A stretch of 64,000 nt of DNA from Mycobacterium kyogaense. GTDB taxonomy: Bacteria; Actinomycetota; Actinomycetes; Mycobacteriales; Mycobacteriaceae. The stretch spans positions 155,044-219,043 of the forward strand of contig NZ_QJUA01000004.1 in assembly GCF_003254575.1 (NCBI RefSeq), given 5' to 3'. Shown piece by piece: positions 49,513 to 61,706 of this stretch; within the stretch, counting starts at the first letter, position 1; each line of letters opens with the position of its first letter. Made by a program: the position numbers and the translations under genes. A model generated the notes under the pieces. That model saw nothing but the letters and a program-made list of their open reading frames with translations, did not search any database and was not told the DNA's origin.

Positions 49513-50535
49513 TCACAACTGCGGCGTCCACCCGAGCGCCGGGCCGAGCTTTTCGGCGAGGTCGGAAATGATCTGGGCGTAGTCCTCGGCCTCGAACGTG
49601 AACGGCAGCGCGAAGGCGACCTCGTCGGCGCGCTGGAACCCGGCATGGTCGAACAGCTGGTCGGCCAGCTCATCAGAGGTGCCGACGTAGTCGGGGGAGA
49701 ACAGCATGCCGCGAACTCCCTGCGGTGCCTTGGTGCGTTCGTACCGGCTGGCGGCGTATTCGCGGTAGCGGCGGATCTGGTCCTCGGTGGCCGAGTCCGT
49801 GGGGATGACGACGAGACCCTGTGACACTCGAGCCTGCTCGGGGTGGGGGTGCGCTGCCCGGAAGGCGTCGATCTGCTCGGCCTGGATGGTGGCGAAATCC
49901 CGTGACGCGGAGCCTTCGACGGTGACGACCGAGCTCGTCAGGTAGTTGATTCCTTGTTCCCCGGCCCAGATGGCCGATGCCAGCCCGCCGCCGTACCACA
50001 CCCGCTCGGCCAGGCCGGGCGAGTGCGGCTGGATGTGGTCGGTGTAGTGCTCGATGCCCACCGTGCCGGCGAAGTCGCTGATCGGCTCACCGCGCAGGCA
50101 GCGCAGCAGGCGCAGCACACGGTCTTTCGAAAAGTCCTGCGCGTCATAGGATTCCGGATAAAGAGAAACCTTGTAGTGGTCGTACATCATCGGTGTGCCG
50201 ACCGACACCCCGGGGTTGATGCGCCCGCCCGAGAGGATGTCGACGGTGGCGAGGTCCTCGGCGAGCCGGAACGGGTTCTCCAAGCCCAGCGGGATGACCG
50301 CCGTGCCGATCTCGATGCGGCTGGTGCGCTGCGAGGCGGCCGCCATGATCGCCACGGGCGAGGAGATGCCGGGCTGCAGATGCCTGTCGCGCAGCCAGAC
50401 GCTGTCGAACCCCAGTGCCTCGGCCCGTTCGATCACCGTCAGGGTTTCCTCGATGCCCGGTCCCGGGTTGTCGACGTCGAAGCGTCCGATGGTCAGGAAT
50501 CCCAGCTTGCGCAGCGGCACACCGCGTACGGGCAC
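49513..50535 (-). CDS. LLM-class flavin-dependent oxidoreductase
   Basis: The 340-residue protein is a luciferase-like barrel with RAEALGFDSVWLRDRHLQPG, IEIGTAVIPLGLENPFRLAED and GGRINPGVSVGTP. Family members use reduced FMN or F420 for monooxygenation or reduction; the cofactor is not clear. The GTG start has GGAAGGAG at the right spacing, whereas the longer frame would start inside the palindromic element upstream. Palindromic elements lie on both sides of this gene. Confidence 0.85.
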   Translation of the reverse strand: MPVRGVPLRKLGFLTIGRFDVDNPGPGIEETLTVIERAEALGFDSVWLRDRHLQPGISSPVAIMAAASQRTSRIEIGTAVIPLGLENPFRLAEDLATVDILSGGRINPGVSVGTPMMYDHYKVSLYPESYDAQDFSKDRVLRLLRCLRGEPISDFAGTVGIEHYTDHIQPHSPGLAERVWYGGGLASAIWAGEQGINYLTSSVVTVEGSASRDFATIQAEQIDAFRAAHPHPEQARVSQGLVVIPTDSATEDQIRRYREYAASRYERTKAPQGVRGMLFSPDYVGTSDELADQLFDHAGFQRADEVAFALPFTFEAEDYAQIISDLAEKLGPALGWTPQL

Positions 50536-50550
50536 GGCTACTCCTTCCGA

Positions 50551-50608
50551 CGAACAGACACAAACTCGCACGGAATCGCGTGATTCCGTGCGAGTTCGCG
50601 TCTGCTCG
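50551..50608. repeat. Dispersed palindromic intergenic element, copy 3
   Basis: The left arm begins CGAACAGACACAAACTCGCA and continues into CGGAATC; it pairs with the right arm at 24 of 27 positions around a loop of 4-5 nt centred at 50579. The three mismatches again separate an A-rich left arm from a G-rich right arm, as in copies 1 and 2. Confidence 0.8.
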
Positions 50609-50621
50609 CGCCTATCGGTTG

Positions 50622-52943
<2,322 letters not shown>

Positions 52944-53073
52944 CAATCCTCCAAAGTTGAATCTGATGCGCTCAACCTTGTGGCGAAGGACTTTGTTCCC
53001 GTACCGCGGCACTCGGCCGGTGAAGACGACCACGACGACGCCCCGCTTCGCGCAGAGCTGAATCCGAACGGGA

Positions 53074-53544
53074 TCAGGCCTCTGGGTGGCGTTCCTGCCA
53101 GAGCCGATAGACGTCGAGGGCGTCGGGGTGGGGCTGGTGCTGCATCGGCAGACGACGGTCCTGCCAGGATTTCTCGAACTCGTCGTAGAACGTGGCGAGC
53201 TCGAAGTACTTGCGGTTGTCCTGGTAGTACGGCGCGTACTCGTCGCGCTGGGTGAGGAAGACGACGGCATCGGGGGAGCAGTAGTACAGCGACCCGAGAC
53301 ACATCGGGCACGGGTGGGCGAGCACGTAGATGGTGGCGCCGGTGAGGTGCTCGGACCCGACGGCCGTGCAGGCCGCGCGGACCGCCAGGATCTCAGCATG
53401 GGCGGTGGGATCGTTGGTCTGCGCCACCAGGTTCGGACTCTCTGCCAGTACCTGCCCGTCGCGGGCGATGACGGTGGCGAAAGGTCTGCCTCCCTCCATG
53501 ACGTTCTGGCGGGCGATGTCGACGGTGCGCTGCGCGAAATCCAT
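53074..53544 (-). CDS. Nucleoside/guanine deaminase-like CDA-fold zinc enzyme 1
   Basis: The 156-residue protein has the cytidine/deoxycytidylate deaminase zinc motifs HAE (49-51) and PCPMC (78-82), so all metal ligands and the catalytic Glu51 are present. The length and C-terminal YRLWQERHPEA fit the guanine deaminase/tRNA-adenosine deaminase-like group. It hydrolyses an amino group from a base or nucleoside; the base is not assignable. A second member of the family lies about 6 kb away. Confidence 0.87.
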   Translation of the reverse strand: MDFAQRTVDIARQNVMEGGRPFATVIARDGQVLAESPNLVAQTNDPTAHAEILAVRAACTAVGSEHLTGATIYVLAHPCPMCLGSLYYCSPDAVVFLTQRDEYAPYYQDNRKYFELATFYDEFEKSWQDRRLPMQHQPHPDALDVYRLWQERHPEA

Positions 53545-53606
53545 GAGTTGACTGGTAACCGGTTGCGGCGCGGAATAGTCCTGAGCCGTCAGGGGTCGTA
53601 GCCCTC

Positions 53607-54377
53607 ATGAGCAGAGCAGGCCAGTTCGACCACCACGGCGGCGGCGCCGACACCATCACCGGCCAGGTCGTCGCCATCACCGGGGCCAGCAGCGGCATCG
53701 GCGAGGCGACCGCGCGTCTGCTGTCCGCCCGGGGCGCGCGCCTGGTGCTGGCCGCGCGACGCACCGACCGGTTGACGACGCTGGTCGACGAACTGCCGCA
53801 CGACGCGGTCGCCGTCCCGGCCGACGTCACCGTCCCCGAGGACGTGACGCGGATCGTCGACACTGCGGTCGAGCGCTTCGGCCGACTCGACGTGCTGGTG
53901 AACAACGCCGGAATCGCGACGATCGGGGAGATGACCGACGGCGACGTGGCCGGCTGGGACGCGATGATCGACGTCAACGTGCGCGGGGTGCTGTACGGGA
54001 TCGCGGCCGCGCTGCCGGTGTTCCGCCGTCAGGGGCGCGGCCACATCGTCACCACGGTGTCGACCGCCGGCCTCAAGATCGTGCCCACGATGGGCGTGTA
54101 CGCGGCGACCAAGAACGCGGTGCGCACCGTGATGGAGGCGCTACGTCAGGAGTCGACGGACGGCGTCGTGCGGACCACGTCGATCTCGCCGGGCTTCGTG
54201 AACACCGAGTTGGACGGCTCGATCGACGATTCCGACCTCGCCGCCCGGATCCGGGCCCAGATGGACGAGTTCGGCCTGCCGCCGGATGCGGTCGCCCGGG
54301 CCATCGCGTTCGCGATCGAACAGCCGCACGACGTGGAGATCGGGGACCTGACGATCCGTCCGACACGGCAGAACTGA
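53607..54377 (+). CDS. SDR-family NAD(P)-dependent oxidoreductase
   Basis: The 256-residue protein is a classical SDR: TGASSGIG (about 25-32), NNAG, the catalytic Ser in VSTAG and Tyr-x3-Lys in YAATK, followed by SISPGFVNTEL. Substrate is unknown. It runs divergently from the deaminase gene with a 62-bp gap and is followed by the GNAT-AAA gene after 88 bp. Confidence 0.9.
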   Translation: MSRAGQFDHHGGGADTITGQVVAITGASSGIGEATARLLSARGARLVLAARRTDRLTTLVDELPHDAVAVPADVTVPEDVTRIVDTAVERFGRLDVLVNNAGIATIGEMTDGDVAGWDAMIDVNVRGVLYGIAAALPVFRRQGRGHIVTTVSTAGLKIVPTMGVYAATKNAVRTVMEALRQESTDGVVRTTSISPGFVNTELDGSIDDSDLAARIRAQMDEFGLPPDAVARAIAFAIEQPHDVEIGDLTIRPTRQN

Positions 54378-54384
54378 CACCGCG

Positions 54385-54406
54385 TGGGGGAGAAGGTGAT
54401 CCCCCG
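54385..54406 (+). terminator. Possible short stem-loop terminator
   Basis: GGGGGA and TCCCCC form a 6-bp stem around an 8-nt loop, 8 bp after the SDR stop codon. It is short and lacks a T-tract. Confidence 0.35.
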
Positions 54407-54465
54407 AGCCGACCACCCGTCGGGGCGATGCGGGGACGTGCGCGCCGCGGCTAGAACCTAGCCCT

Positions 54466-55743
54466 ATGCCCCCTTGGCGGTTACGCGACTTCCACGACGA
54501 CGACCTCGATCAGGCTATCTCGGTCTGGGACCAGAGCCGAGAGCCCGGCGAGGCCCCGCCGGCATTTCCGGTGTCCGAGGTGGTCGCCGCCGCACGATCC
54601 GGACAGCCCGCCGTGGTGGCCGTGGTGGGCGAACAGCTGGTCGGCATGGCGGTGGCGCACGTCGCCGCGGACCGCGCCTGGATCTCGATGGTCGCGCTGT
54701 CGAACCGGTGGCGGCACCGCGGAATCGGCAGCGCGCTGCTGGCCGAGCTCGAGCTGCGGCTGCGCGGCCTGGGCGCCCGGCGCATCAGCGTACTGCTTCC
54801 CGAGGACGCCACAGGAGCTGCCGCGCTGCGTAATTCGGGATACACCGAGCGGGCCGATCTGCGGTACTTCGAGAAGATCGATCACGTCGGCGCGTCGGAT
54901 ACGGGGTTGCTCTCAGCGCTGGGCGGCCAGCTGATCAACCCCGGCCGATGGCAGGAGATGGCCGGTATGGACGTCGAGAAGCAGATGATCGAGCGGCGCA
55001 TCGTCGCGCCGCTGGCGCGCCCCGATCTCGCTGCCCGATACGGTGTGTCGCCGCCCAAGGCGGTGATCCTGTTCGGCCCACCGGGAACGGGCAAGACCAG
55101 CTTCGCCAAAGCGGTTGCCGGACGGCTCGGTTGGCCGTTCGTGGAGATCTTTCCGTCCCGCCTCGCGGCGCCCGGTGTGGCCATGCCTGCAGCGCTGCGC
55201 GACGTCTTCGCCGATCTGACCGAGCTCGACGCCGCCGTCGTGTTCATCGACGAGGTGGAGGAGATCGCGGGCTCACGCTCCGGAGTGCCGTCCGACCCGT
55301 CGCACGGCGTCACCAACGAGCTGTTGAAGTTGATCCCGGCGTTCCGTCAGAACGACGAGCGGTTACTCATCTGCGCGACCAACTCCGTCAGCTCGTTGGA
55401 TTCTGCGTTCCTGCGGCCCGGACGATTCGACTACATCATTCCCGTGGGACCGCCCGATGAGGCGGCGCGCAAAGCGATCTGGACCCGCTATCTGGCCGGC
55501 AACGCCGACACGGTCGAAGTCGACAAGCTCGTCGAGGCATCGGACATGTTCACCCCGGCAGACATCGAGTTCGCGGCGCGTAAAGGAGCGTTGTCGGCTT
55601 TCGAGCGAGAAGTGGAGTCACGGCGCGGCGAACCGGCCCGCACCGACGATTACCTCGCGGCGATCGCCGACACACGGCCCACGCTGACGCAGGTGATGCT
55701 CGACGAGTTCACGACCGATATCGAGCAGCAGACCCGGTTGTAG
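54466..55743 (+). CDS. Fusion of GNAT acetyltransferase and AAA+ ATPase domains
   Basis: The 425-residue protein joins two domains. Residues 1-137 are a GNAT acetyltransferase with the acetyl-CoA loop RWRHRGIGSALLAELE (81-96). Residues 165-400 are an AAA+ ATPase of the FtsH/Cdc48 class: Walker A GPPGTGKT (204-211), Walker B VVFIDE (258-263), sensor ATN (304-306) and arginine-finger region FLRPGRFD (315-322). All residues needed for ATP hydrolysis are present. A reader would expect a substrate remodelled by the AAA ring and acetylated, but no partner is known to me. ATG gives the full GNAT start. Confidence 0.85.
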   Translation: MPPWRLRDFHDDDLDQAISVWDQSREPGEAPPAFPVSEVVAAARSGQPAVVAVVGEQLVGMAVAHVAADRAWISMVALSNRWRHRGIGSALLAELELRLRGLGARRISVLLPEDATGAAALRNSGYTERADLRYFEKIDHVGASDTGLLSALGGQLINPGRWQEMAGMDVEKQMIERRIVAPLARPDLAARYGVSPPKAVILFGPPGTGKTSFAKAVAGRLGWPFVEIFPSRLAAPGVAMPAALRDVFADLTELDAAVVFIDEVEEIAGSRSGVPSDPSHGVTNELLKLIPAFRQNDERLLICATNSVSSLDSAFLRPGRFDYIIPVGPPDEAARKAIWTRYLAGNADTVEVDKLVEASDMFTPADIEFAARKGALSAFEREVESRRGEPARTDDYLAAIADTRPTLTQVMLDEFTTDIEQQTRL

Positions 55744-55752
55744 CCGCCGGGC

Positions 55753-55820
55753 GCCCTCAGGCGGCTCCGGCCCAAATGCCGCCCTCAGGCGGCTCCGGCC
55801 CAATTGCCGCCCTCAGGCGG
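55753..55820. repeat. Tandem 28-bp units forming repeated small hairpins
   Basis: GCCCTCAGGCGGCTCCGGCC plus CAAATGCC or CAATTGCC is repeated twice (55753-55780, 55781-55808), and a third partial copy follows to about 55820. Each copy carries CCGCC-CTCA-GGCGG-type hairpin potential. It lies between convergent genes and probably ends transcription from both sides. Confidence 0.8.
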
Positions 55821-55944
55821 CAGCGTCCTTGCCGCCGATGCACGAGCTGCAGTCGGACGTGCCGAAGTCGGTGTCGATGTCGACCGAACCGCAAGCGGGG
55901 CAGATGAAGGGGATCACGGCTGTCTCCAGAGGGCTTGTCGACAT
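55813..55944 (-). CDS. Small zinc-ribbon protein (43 residues)
   Basis: The predicted protein MSTSPLETAVIPFICPACGS... has two CxxC pairs, Cys15/Cys18 and Cys32/Cys35, spaced as in a zinc ribbon. It has no other domain. No good ribosome binding site precedes the ATG or the in-frame ATG at 55956. The paired cysteines and lack of stop codons suggest it is real; the role is unknown. Its last codons overlap the tandem hairpin array. Confidence 0.55.
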   Translation of the reverse strand: MSTSPLETAVIPFICPACGSVDIDTDFGTSDCSSCIGGKDAAA

Positions 55945-56066
55945 CGGCGCGACCATCGCATCCGACCACGCCCGAGATACCCCCCGGTGGTAGCGGATCA
56001 AACGCGACGGAGCGACCCGACCGCCGATGGTCACATCCCTGTCACCTTTACCTGCCCCGCACACGG

Positions 56067-56105
56067 CAGAGAGCCTGCCGCTCGGGGGAAACGGCAGGCT
56101 CTCTG
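56067..56105 (-). terminator. Strong stem-loop terminator after fbpC
   Basis: CAGAGAGCCTGCCG and CGGCAGGCTCTCTG form a perfect 14-bp stem around an 11-nt loop just beyond the stop codon of the mycolyltransferase gene. Confidence 0.75.
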
Positions 56106-56115
56106 AGTGTGGGGG

Positions 56116-57743
<1,628 letters not shown>

Positions 57744-57761
57744 GAACAGCGAGGGGTTGAG

Positions 57762-59066
57762 TCAGCGCGGCGCGAGGACGAGCCAGCCGTGGGGAGGCAC
57801 CACGGTCTCGGTGACCGTCTCCGCCGGCGGCGCGCCAGACCCGGCGACCACCTCGGCGGCACCGAACCCGTGCTCCTGCAACGACACTGGTAACGGTTCG
57901 TCGGCGACGTTGAGGGCGACCAGCAGCGTGTCGTCACCCGCTCGGGAGGCGTAGACGTAGCCGGTGTTGGTGACCTGCAGCGGTGCGGTACGCGCGGTGT
58001 GCAGCCAGGGGTGACGGCGGCGCAACCCGATCAGATGTTGGTGGGCGCGCAGCACCTGGTGGCCGTGCTCGCCCACTCCGTCCAGCGGAGAACCGAATTC
58101 GGGCCGCACCGCATCGTCTCCGCCGAAACGCTCCTCTTTCACCCCGCGATAGGCGACCTCGTCGCCGGCGTAGATGCTCGGAGTGCCGCCGGTGGTCATC
58201 AGGATCACCAGCGCGTGATCGACGTGGTCGGGGTTGTCCAGCTGGCTTGCGATGCGGGTCACGTCGTGGTTGCCGATGAACGTCATGGGCACGAAGGTGT
58301 CCAGAAAGTCGTTGTGCCGCTTGAGCGCCCAGTCCAGTTCGTGAAGATTCGCGTCGTTGAGGCTGCTCCAGATCGCCTTCCACAGCTCGTACTGGGTCAC
58401 CGAGTCGAAGCCGGACTCGGTCACGCGCGCCACGTAGTCGCCGTGGATGACCTCGCCGACGAACCATGCGTCCGGGAACTGCTCACGCACCCGCGGCAGT
58501 ACCTGCGCCCAGAAGCGGTCGGGCATCGCATACGCCGCGTCCAAGCGCCAGCCGTCGGCGCCGCGGCCGAGCCAGTGGCACATCACGTCGACGACGTAGT
58601 CGACCACTTCCGGGTTGCGATGATCGAGCGCGATCAGTCCGCCGTGGCCCTCGAACGTGGCGAACTCCCCACGCCGGACCCGGAACCACGACGTGTCACC
58701 GCCGGCGACAGCGTCGCGGTAGCGGGGGAAGTCGGTGCCGACGTGGTTGAACACCCCGTCGAGCAGGACGCGCAACCCTCGCGCGTGGGCCTCGGTGATC
58801 AGGTGGTCGAAGTCACCGTCGTCACCGAGCCGCCCGTCGATGCGGTAGTGATCGGTGGTGTCGTAGCCGTGGGTCTGCGACGCGAAGACGGGCCCCAGCG
58901 CGATGCCGGAGGTCCCGAGATCACGGGCGTAGTCGAGCCAGTCCACGATCCGCCGGAGCCGATGCTCGTCCGGTCCTGGGGGCGGGTCGGCCGGATGTGC
59001 GCCGACAAAGCCCAGGGGGTAGAGGTGCCACCAGATGGCGTGGGTGACCCAATCCGGCTCGCTCAT
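57762..59066 (-). CDS. GH13 alpha-amylase-family glycoside hydrolase
   Basis: The 434-residue protein has the GH13 barrel motifs: VLLDGVFNHVG (100-110), DGWRLDAA with nucleophile Asp176, FVGEV with acid/base Glu205, and FIGNHD with Asp268, followed by a short beta domain. No signal peptide is seen, so it acts on cytosolic alpha-glucans or maltodextrin/trehalose-type substrates. It overlaps the deaminase stop by 4 bp (ATGA), so it is translationally coupled to an enzyme with no obvious link to sugar metabolism. Exact activity is not assignable. Confidence 0.9.
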   Translation of the reverse strand: MSEPDWVTHAIWWHLYPLGFVGAHPADPPPGPDEHRLRRIVDWLDYARDLGTSGIALGPVFASQTHGYDTTDHYRIDGRLGDDGDFDHLITEAHARGLRVLLDGVFNHVGTDFPRYRDAVAGGDTSWFRVRRGEFATFEGHGGLIALDHRNPEVVDYVVDVMCHWLGRGADGWRLDAAYAMPDRFWAQVLPRVREQFPDAWFVGEVIHGDYVARVTESGFDSVTQYELWKAIWSSLNDANLHELDWALKRHNDFLDTFVPMTFIGNHDVTRIASQLDNPDHVDHALVILMTTGGTPSIYAGDEVAYRGVKEERFGGDDAVRPEFGSPLDGVGEHGHQVLRAHQHLIGLRRRHPWLHTARTAPLQVTNTGYVYASRAGDDTLLVALNVADEPLPVSLQEHGFGAAEVVAGSGAPPAETVTETVVPPHGWLVLAPR

Positions 59067-59542
59067 CGACGAAAAGCCCTCTCGTACAACGCTTTCATGG
59101 TTTCCGCCAGGTCGAGCGCGGGACCGTCGACGGGCACGCCCGGCGCGACGGCACTGATCGGCAGGGCGGCGACAGGGGGTGCCGGCGCGTCCCATGCCTG
59201 CAGCCAGCCCGTCAGTTGCGCCGACGAGGCCGCGTAGACGATGCGGCCCAGCCCGACCCAGGCGTGGGCGGCCGCACACATCGGGCAGTGCTCACCGCTG
59301 GTGTAGACGGTCGCCGCGGCACGCTCCTCGGGGCTGAGATGCTCGACGGCCCACAGTGCGATCGCGAGCTCCGGATGCCGGGTGGCGTCTCCGCCGGCGA
59401 CGTGGTTGTGGTCTTCGAAACGCACCGCGCCGTCTGCATCGAGCAGCAGCGAGCCGAAGGGTTCGTCGCCCGTCTCGAGCGCCTGCCGGGCGAGGTCCAC
59501 GCAGCGGCGCAGACACTCGACGTCCGCGGCGCTGAGAGACAC
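59063..59542 (-). CDS. Nucleoside deaminase-like CDA-fold zinc enzyme 2
   Basis: The 159-residue protein has zinc motifs HPE (56-58) and EHCPMC with Cys86 and Cys89. The catalytic Glu58 is present. It belongs to the same superfamily as the deaminase 6 kb upstream in coordinate but is only distantly similar. Its C-terminal Ala/Pro-rich region continues into a helix. It lies between a TPR gene (9-bp gap) and the GH13 gene (4-bp overlap) in one operon. Confidence 0.87.
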   Translation of the reverse strand: MSLSAADVECLRRCVDLARQALETGDEPFGSLLLDADGAVRFEDHNHVAGGDATRHPELAIALWAVEHLSPEERAAATVYTSGEHCPMCAAAHAWVGLGRIVYAASSAQLTGWLQAWDAPAPPVAALPISAVAPGVPVDGPALDLAETMKALYERAFRR

Positions 59543-59551
59543 AGGCGAAGT

Positions 59552-61222
59552 CTACGCATCCATGCGGCAGGCACACGACGCGCGGATCGGCACGTCGGCG
59601 CGGGCGCCGGCCAGCTCCAGCTGCCGAGCGATGATCACCGCTTCGGCGTCGCGGCCCAGCCGCGTCAGGCACTCGTGGTAACCGTGCAGGCTCCACACGT
59701 TGCCCGGGTGCTGGCAGGACCGGGCCAGCGTCGGGTCGAGGCCGAGATCGGCAGCGTAGACGCCCGCGGCCTCCTCCACGCGGCCCTGCTCGAGCAGCAG
59801 GGCACCGTAGGCGTGCCGGGTGGGCTGCATCCAGCCCCACGGTTCGTCATAGGGGAGGGCGTCGTCGAGCGCGATCGCCCGGCGCAGATGTGCGAACGCG
59901 TCCTCGAAGTCACCTGCGCGGTAGGCGATCTCACCGTCCAGCATGGCCGCGGCGACCGCCAGGATGTCCCGGCTGGTGTTGTTGAACAGGTACCGGCTAT
60001 CCGGGATCCGCGCGTGGGCCCGGGTGAAGGCCTCCCGCTCGGTGTGCGCCTCGGCGAGCCGCCCAGTCGCCGCGTAGGCGACGCCGCGGCCGTAGTGGAT
60101 CGTCGCGGTGGTGGTGCAGTACAGCTCGGGGTCCTCGGGCAACGGCGTGGCGATCAGATCGTCCCACCGGCCGAAGCGGATCAGCACGTGCACCCGCAGG
60201 GGCACGAACGCTTCGAGCCAGTCCGCCATCGGTGGTGACGGAATGCGCAGCAGCTCCGGGGTCAGTTGGGCCGAGAGCTCGTCGGCGGCCCCCAGCGCAG
60301 TGGCGTAGTTGGCCTCGAACATCGCCGAGTAGACCACGAAGTGCAGGTTGTGGGCGCGGTAGAGCGAGTAGAAATTGAGCGGTCCCGAGCGTTCGACGAA
60401 GCGCCGATCCACCTGTACCGCAGCGGTATTGGCGACGACAGAGTCGTGGTAGTTCCCGCACAGCACGTCGATGTGGCTGGGCATGTGCTGCAGGTGGCCC
60501 GCATCGGGCACCAGGCCACGCAGCAGGTCGGCGGCGGGCAGCGCCTTCTCGGGCGTCGTCGACATCTCCATCGCGTGGAGGTAGAGGTGCAGGATGCCGG
60601 GGTGGGCGCGGCCGGCCGCAGTGGACAGTGCCGCGTCGAGGATCTGCACGGCTTCGACGACGCGCGAGCCCGGCGCCGGCTCACCGGTGCGGCTGTCCCA
60701 CAGCGCCCACGCGGTGATGTTGACCAGCGCGTCGGCGGTCAGCGCTGCGACGTCGACGTCCGCGGGATGAGCCTGCGCCAGGGCGGTCATCGCGTCGGCG
60801 TAGGCGGCGTGGCCGGCCTGCAGCGCGGCGGTGTCGTCGGGATCGTCGGTCGGGAACCGCGCCATCAGCGCGTGGATGAGCCCACGCTCGACCGCGTCGG
60901 CGCGCCCGCGCGCGGCCTGGGCGAGTTCGGCCCGCGCCCGCGTCACGGAGGCGGTCAGGTCGACAGGGTCGAATGCCTCCCACGCCTTGTTGTAGTTGGG
61001 CCCGACTGCATAGGCGATGCCCCATCGAGCCAACGCGAAATCGGGGTCGAGGGCCAGCGCTCGCTCGAAGCATGCGATCGCCTCGTCGTGGTTGAAGGCG
61101 TAGGCCCAGACCATGCCCCGGTCGAACCAGACCTGTGCATCGGCCGACGGTGTGTCCGTCGGCCGATGGTAGGAGCCGAGGTCGTAGTAGGGCTCGATCG
61201 GCGATGCGCTCACACCCGGCAC
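59552..61222 (-). CDS. TTC38-like tetratricopeptide repeat protein
   Basis: The 556-residue, mostly helical protein starts with GTG (another GTG is 3 codons later). TPR-like units are visible, for example AYAFNHDEAIACFERALALDPDFALARWGIAYAV (about 40-75; motif core ACFERALALDPDFALARWG) and GDFEDAFAHLRRAIALDD. HLQHMPSHIDVLCGNYHDSV (about 240-260) matches the conserved HMPSH block of TTC38-type proteins. No enzymatic motif is obvious. It is the first gene of an operon with a deaminase and a GH13 enzyme. Function is unknown. Confidence 0.8.
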   Translation of the reverse strand: MPGVSASPIEPYYDLGSYHRPTDTPSADAQVWFDRGMVWAYAFNHDEAIACFERALALDPDFALARWGIAYAVGPNYNKAWEAFDPVDLTASVTRARAELAQAARGRADAVERGLIHALMARFPTDDPDDTAALQAGHAAYADAMTALAQAHPADVDVAALTADALVNITAWALWDSRTGEPAPGSRVVEAVQILDAALSTAAGRAHPGILHLYLHAMEMSTTPEKALPAADLLRGLVPDAGHLQHMPSHIDVLCGNYHDSVVANTAAVQVDRRFVERSGPLNFYSLYRAHNLHFVVYSAMFEANYATALGAADELSAQLTPELLRIPSPPMADWLEAFVPLRVHVLIRFGRWDDLIATPLPEDPELYCTTTATIHYGRGVAYAATGRLAEAHTEREAFTRAHARIPDSRYLFNNTSRDILAVAAAMLDGEIAYRAGDFEDAFAHLRRAIALDDALPYDEPWGWMQPTRHAYGALLLEQGRVEEAAGVYAADLGLDPTLARSCQHPGNVWSLHGYHECLTRLGRDAEAVIIARQLELAGARADVPIRASCACRMDA

Positions 61223-61288
61223 GATAAATCACCGACACCACGGCGACGAGGTGTACTCAGATCGGACCCGGCGGTTACGGTGACGCGC

Positions 61289-61672
61289 ATGATCCGTTGC
61301 GTACGACTGTGGACCGGCGCCGACGACACCTCTCACGTGCAGATCGGGCGCCTGGACATGCGGCCGGGTCGCAACGACGACCTGGTCTCGTCGAGCTTCA
61401 CCGCGGCGTCGGTGACGGTGGAGGAGACCGCGACGGGCGGCACACTGGCGTGGCACACCGCGCCGGTCCGCCAACTCGTCGTCACCCTCGCGGGCACGCT
61501 GCTGTTCACCACGCGCGACGGCGAGTCCTTCCGCCTCTCACCCGGCGACGTGTTGCTCGCCGAGGACACGACGGGGTCCGGTCACCAGTGGCGCCTCGAG
61601 GGCGACGATCCGTGGCGGCGGATGTACGTCGTGTTGGGTCAGGACGCGGCGGTGCCGTTCGTGGCCGACTGA
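61289..61672 (+). CDS. Cupin-like protein
   Basis: The 127-residue protein has a small beta-barrel pattern typical of cupins: VRQLVVTLAGTLLFTTRDGE, then FRLSPGDVLLAEDTTGSGHQWR. One His in the second motif (GHQW) is present, but the first motif lacks the usual two His. It may bind a metal weakly or not at all. It is divergent from the TPR gene by 66 bp and convergent with the permease. Confidence 0.75.
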   Translation: MIRCVRLWTGADDTSHVQIGRLDMRPGRNDDLVSSSFTAASVTVEETATGGTLAWHTAPVRQLVVTLAGTLLFTTRDGESFRLSPGDVLLAEDTTGSGHQWRLEGDDPWRRMYVVLGQDAAVPFVAD

Positions 61673-61679
61673 CGTCAGT
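61668..61679. promoter_or_regulatory. Perfect 12-bp palindrome at the cupin stop codon
   Basis: ACTGACGTCAGT contains the TGA stop of the cupin gene. It is short and may be chance, but it sits at the junction of two convergent genes. Confidence 0.25.
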
Positions 61680-61706
61680 GCCCCGCGACCCTCAGTGCCC
61701 CGCGAC
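61675..61706. repeat. Direct repeat spanning the permease stop codon
   Basis: TCAGTGCCCCGCGAC occurs at 61675-61689 and 61692-61706, giving a 17-bp period. On the minus strand each copy encodes VAGH-stop, so the permease C-terminus and its stop codon were duplicated. Confidence 0.75.
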
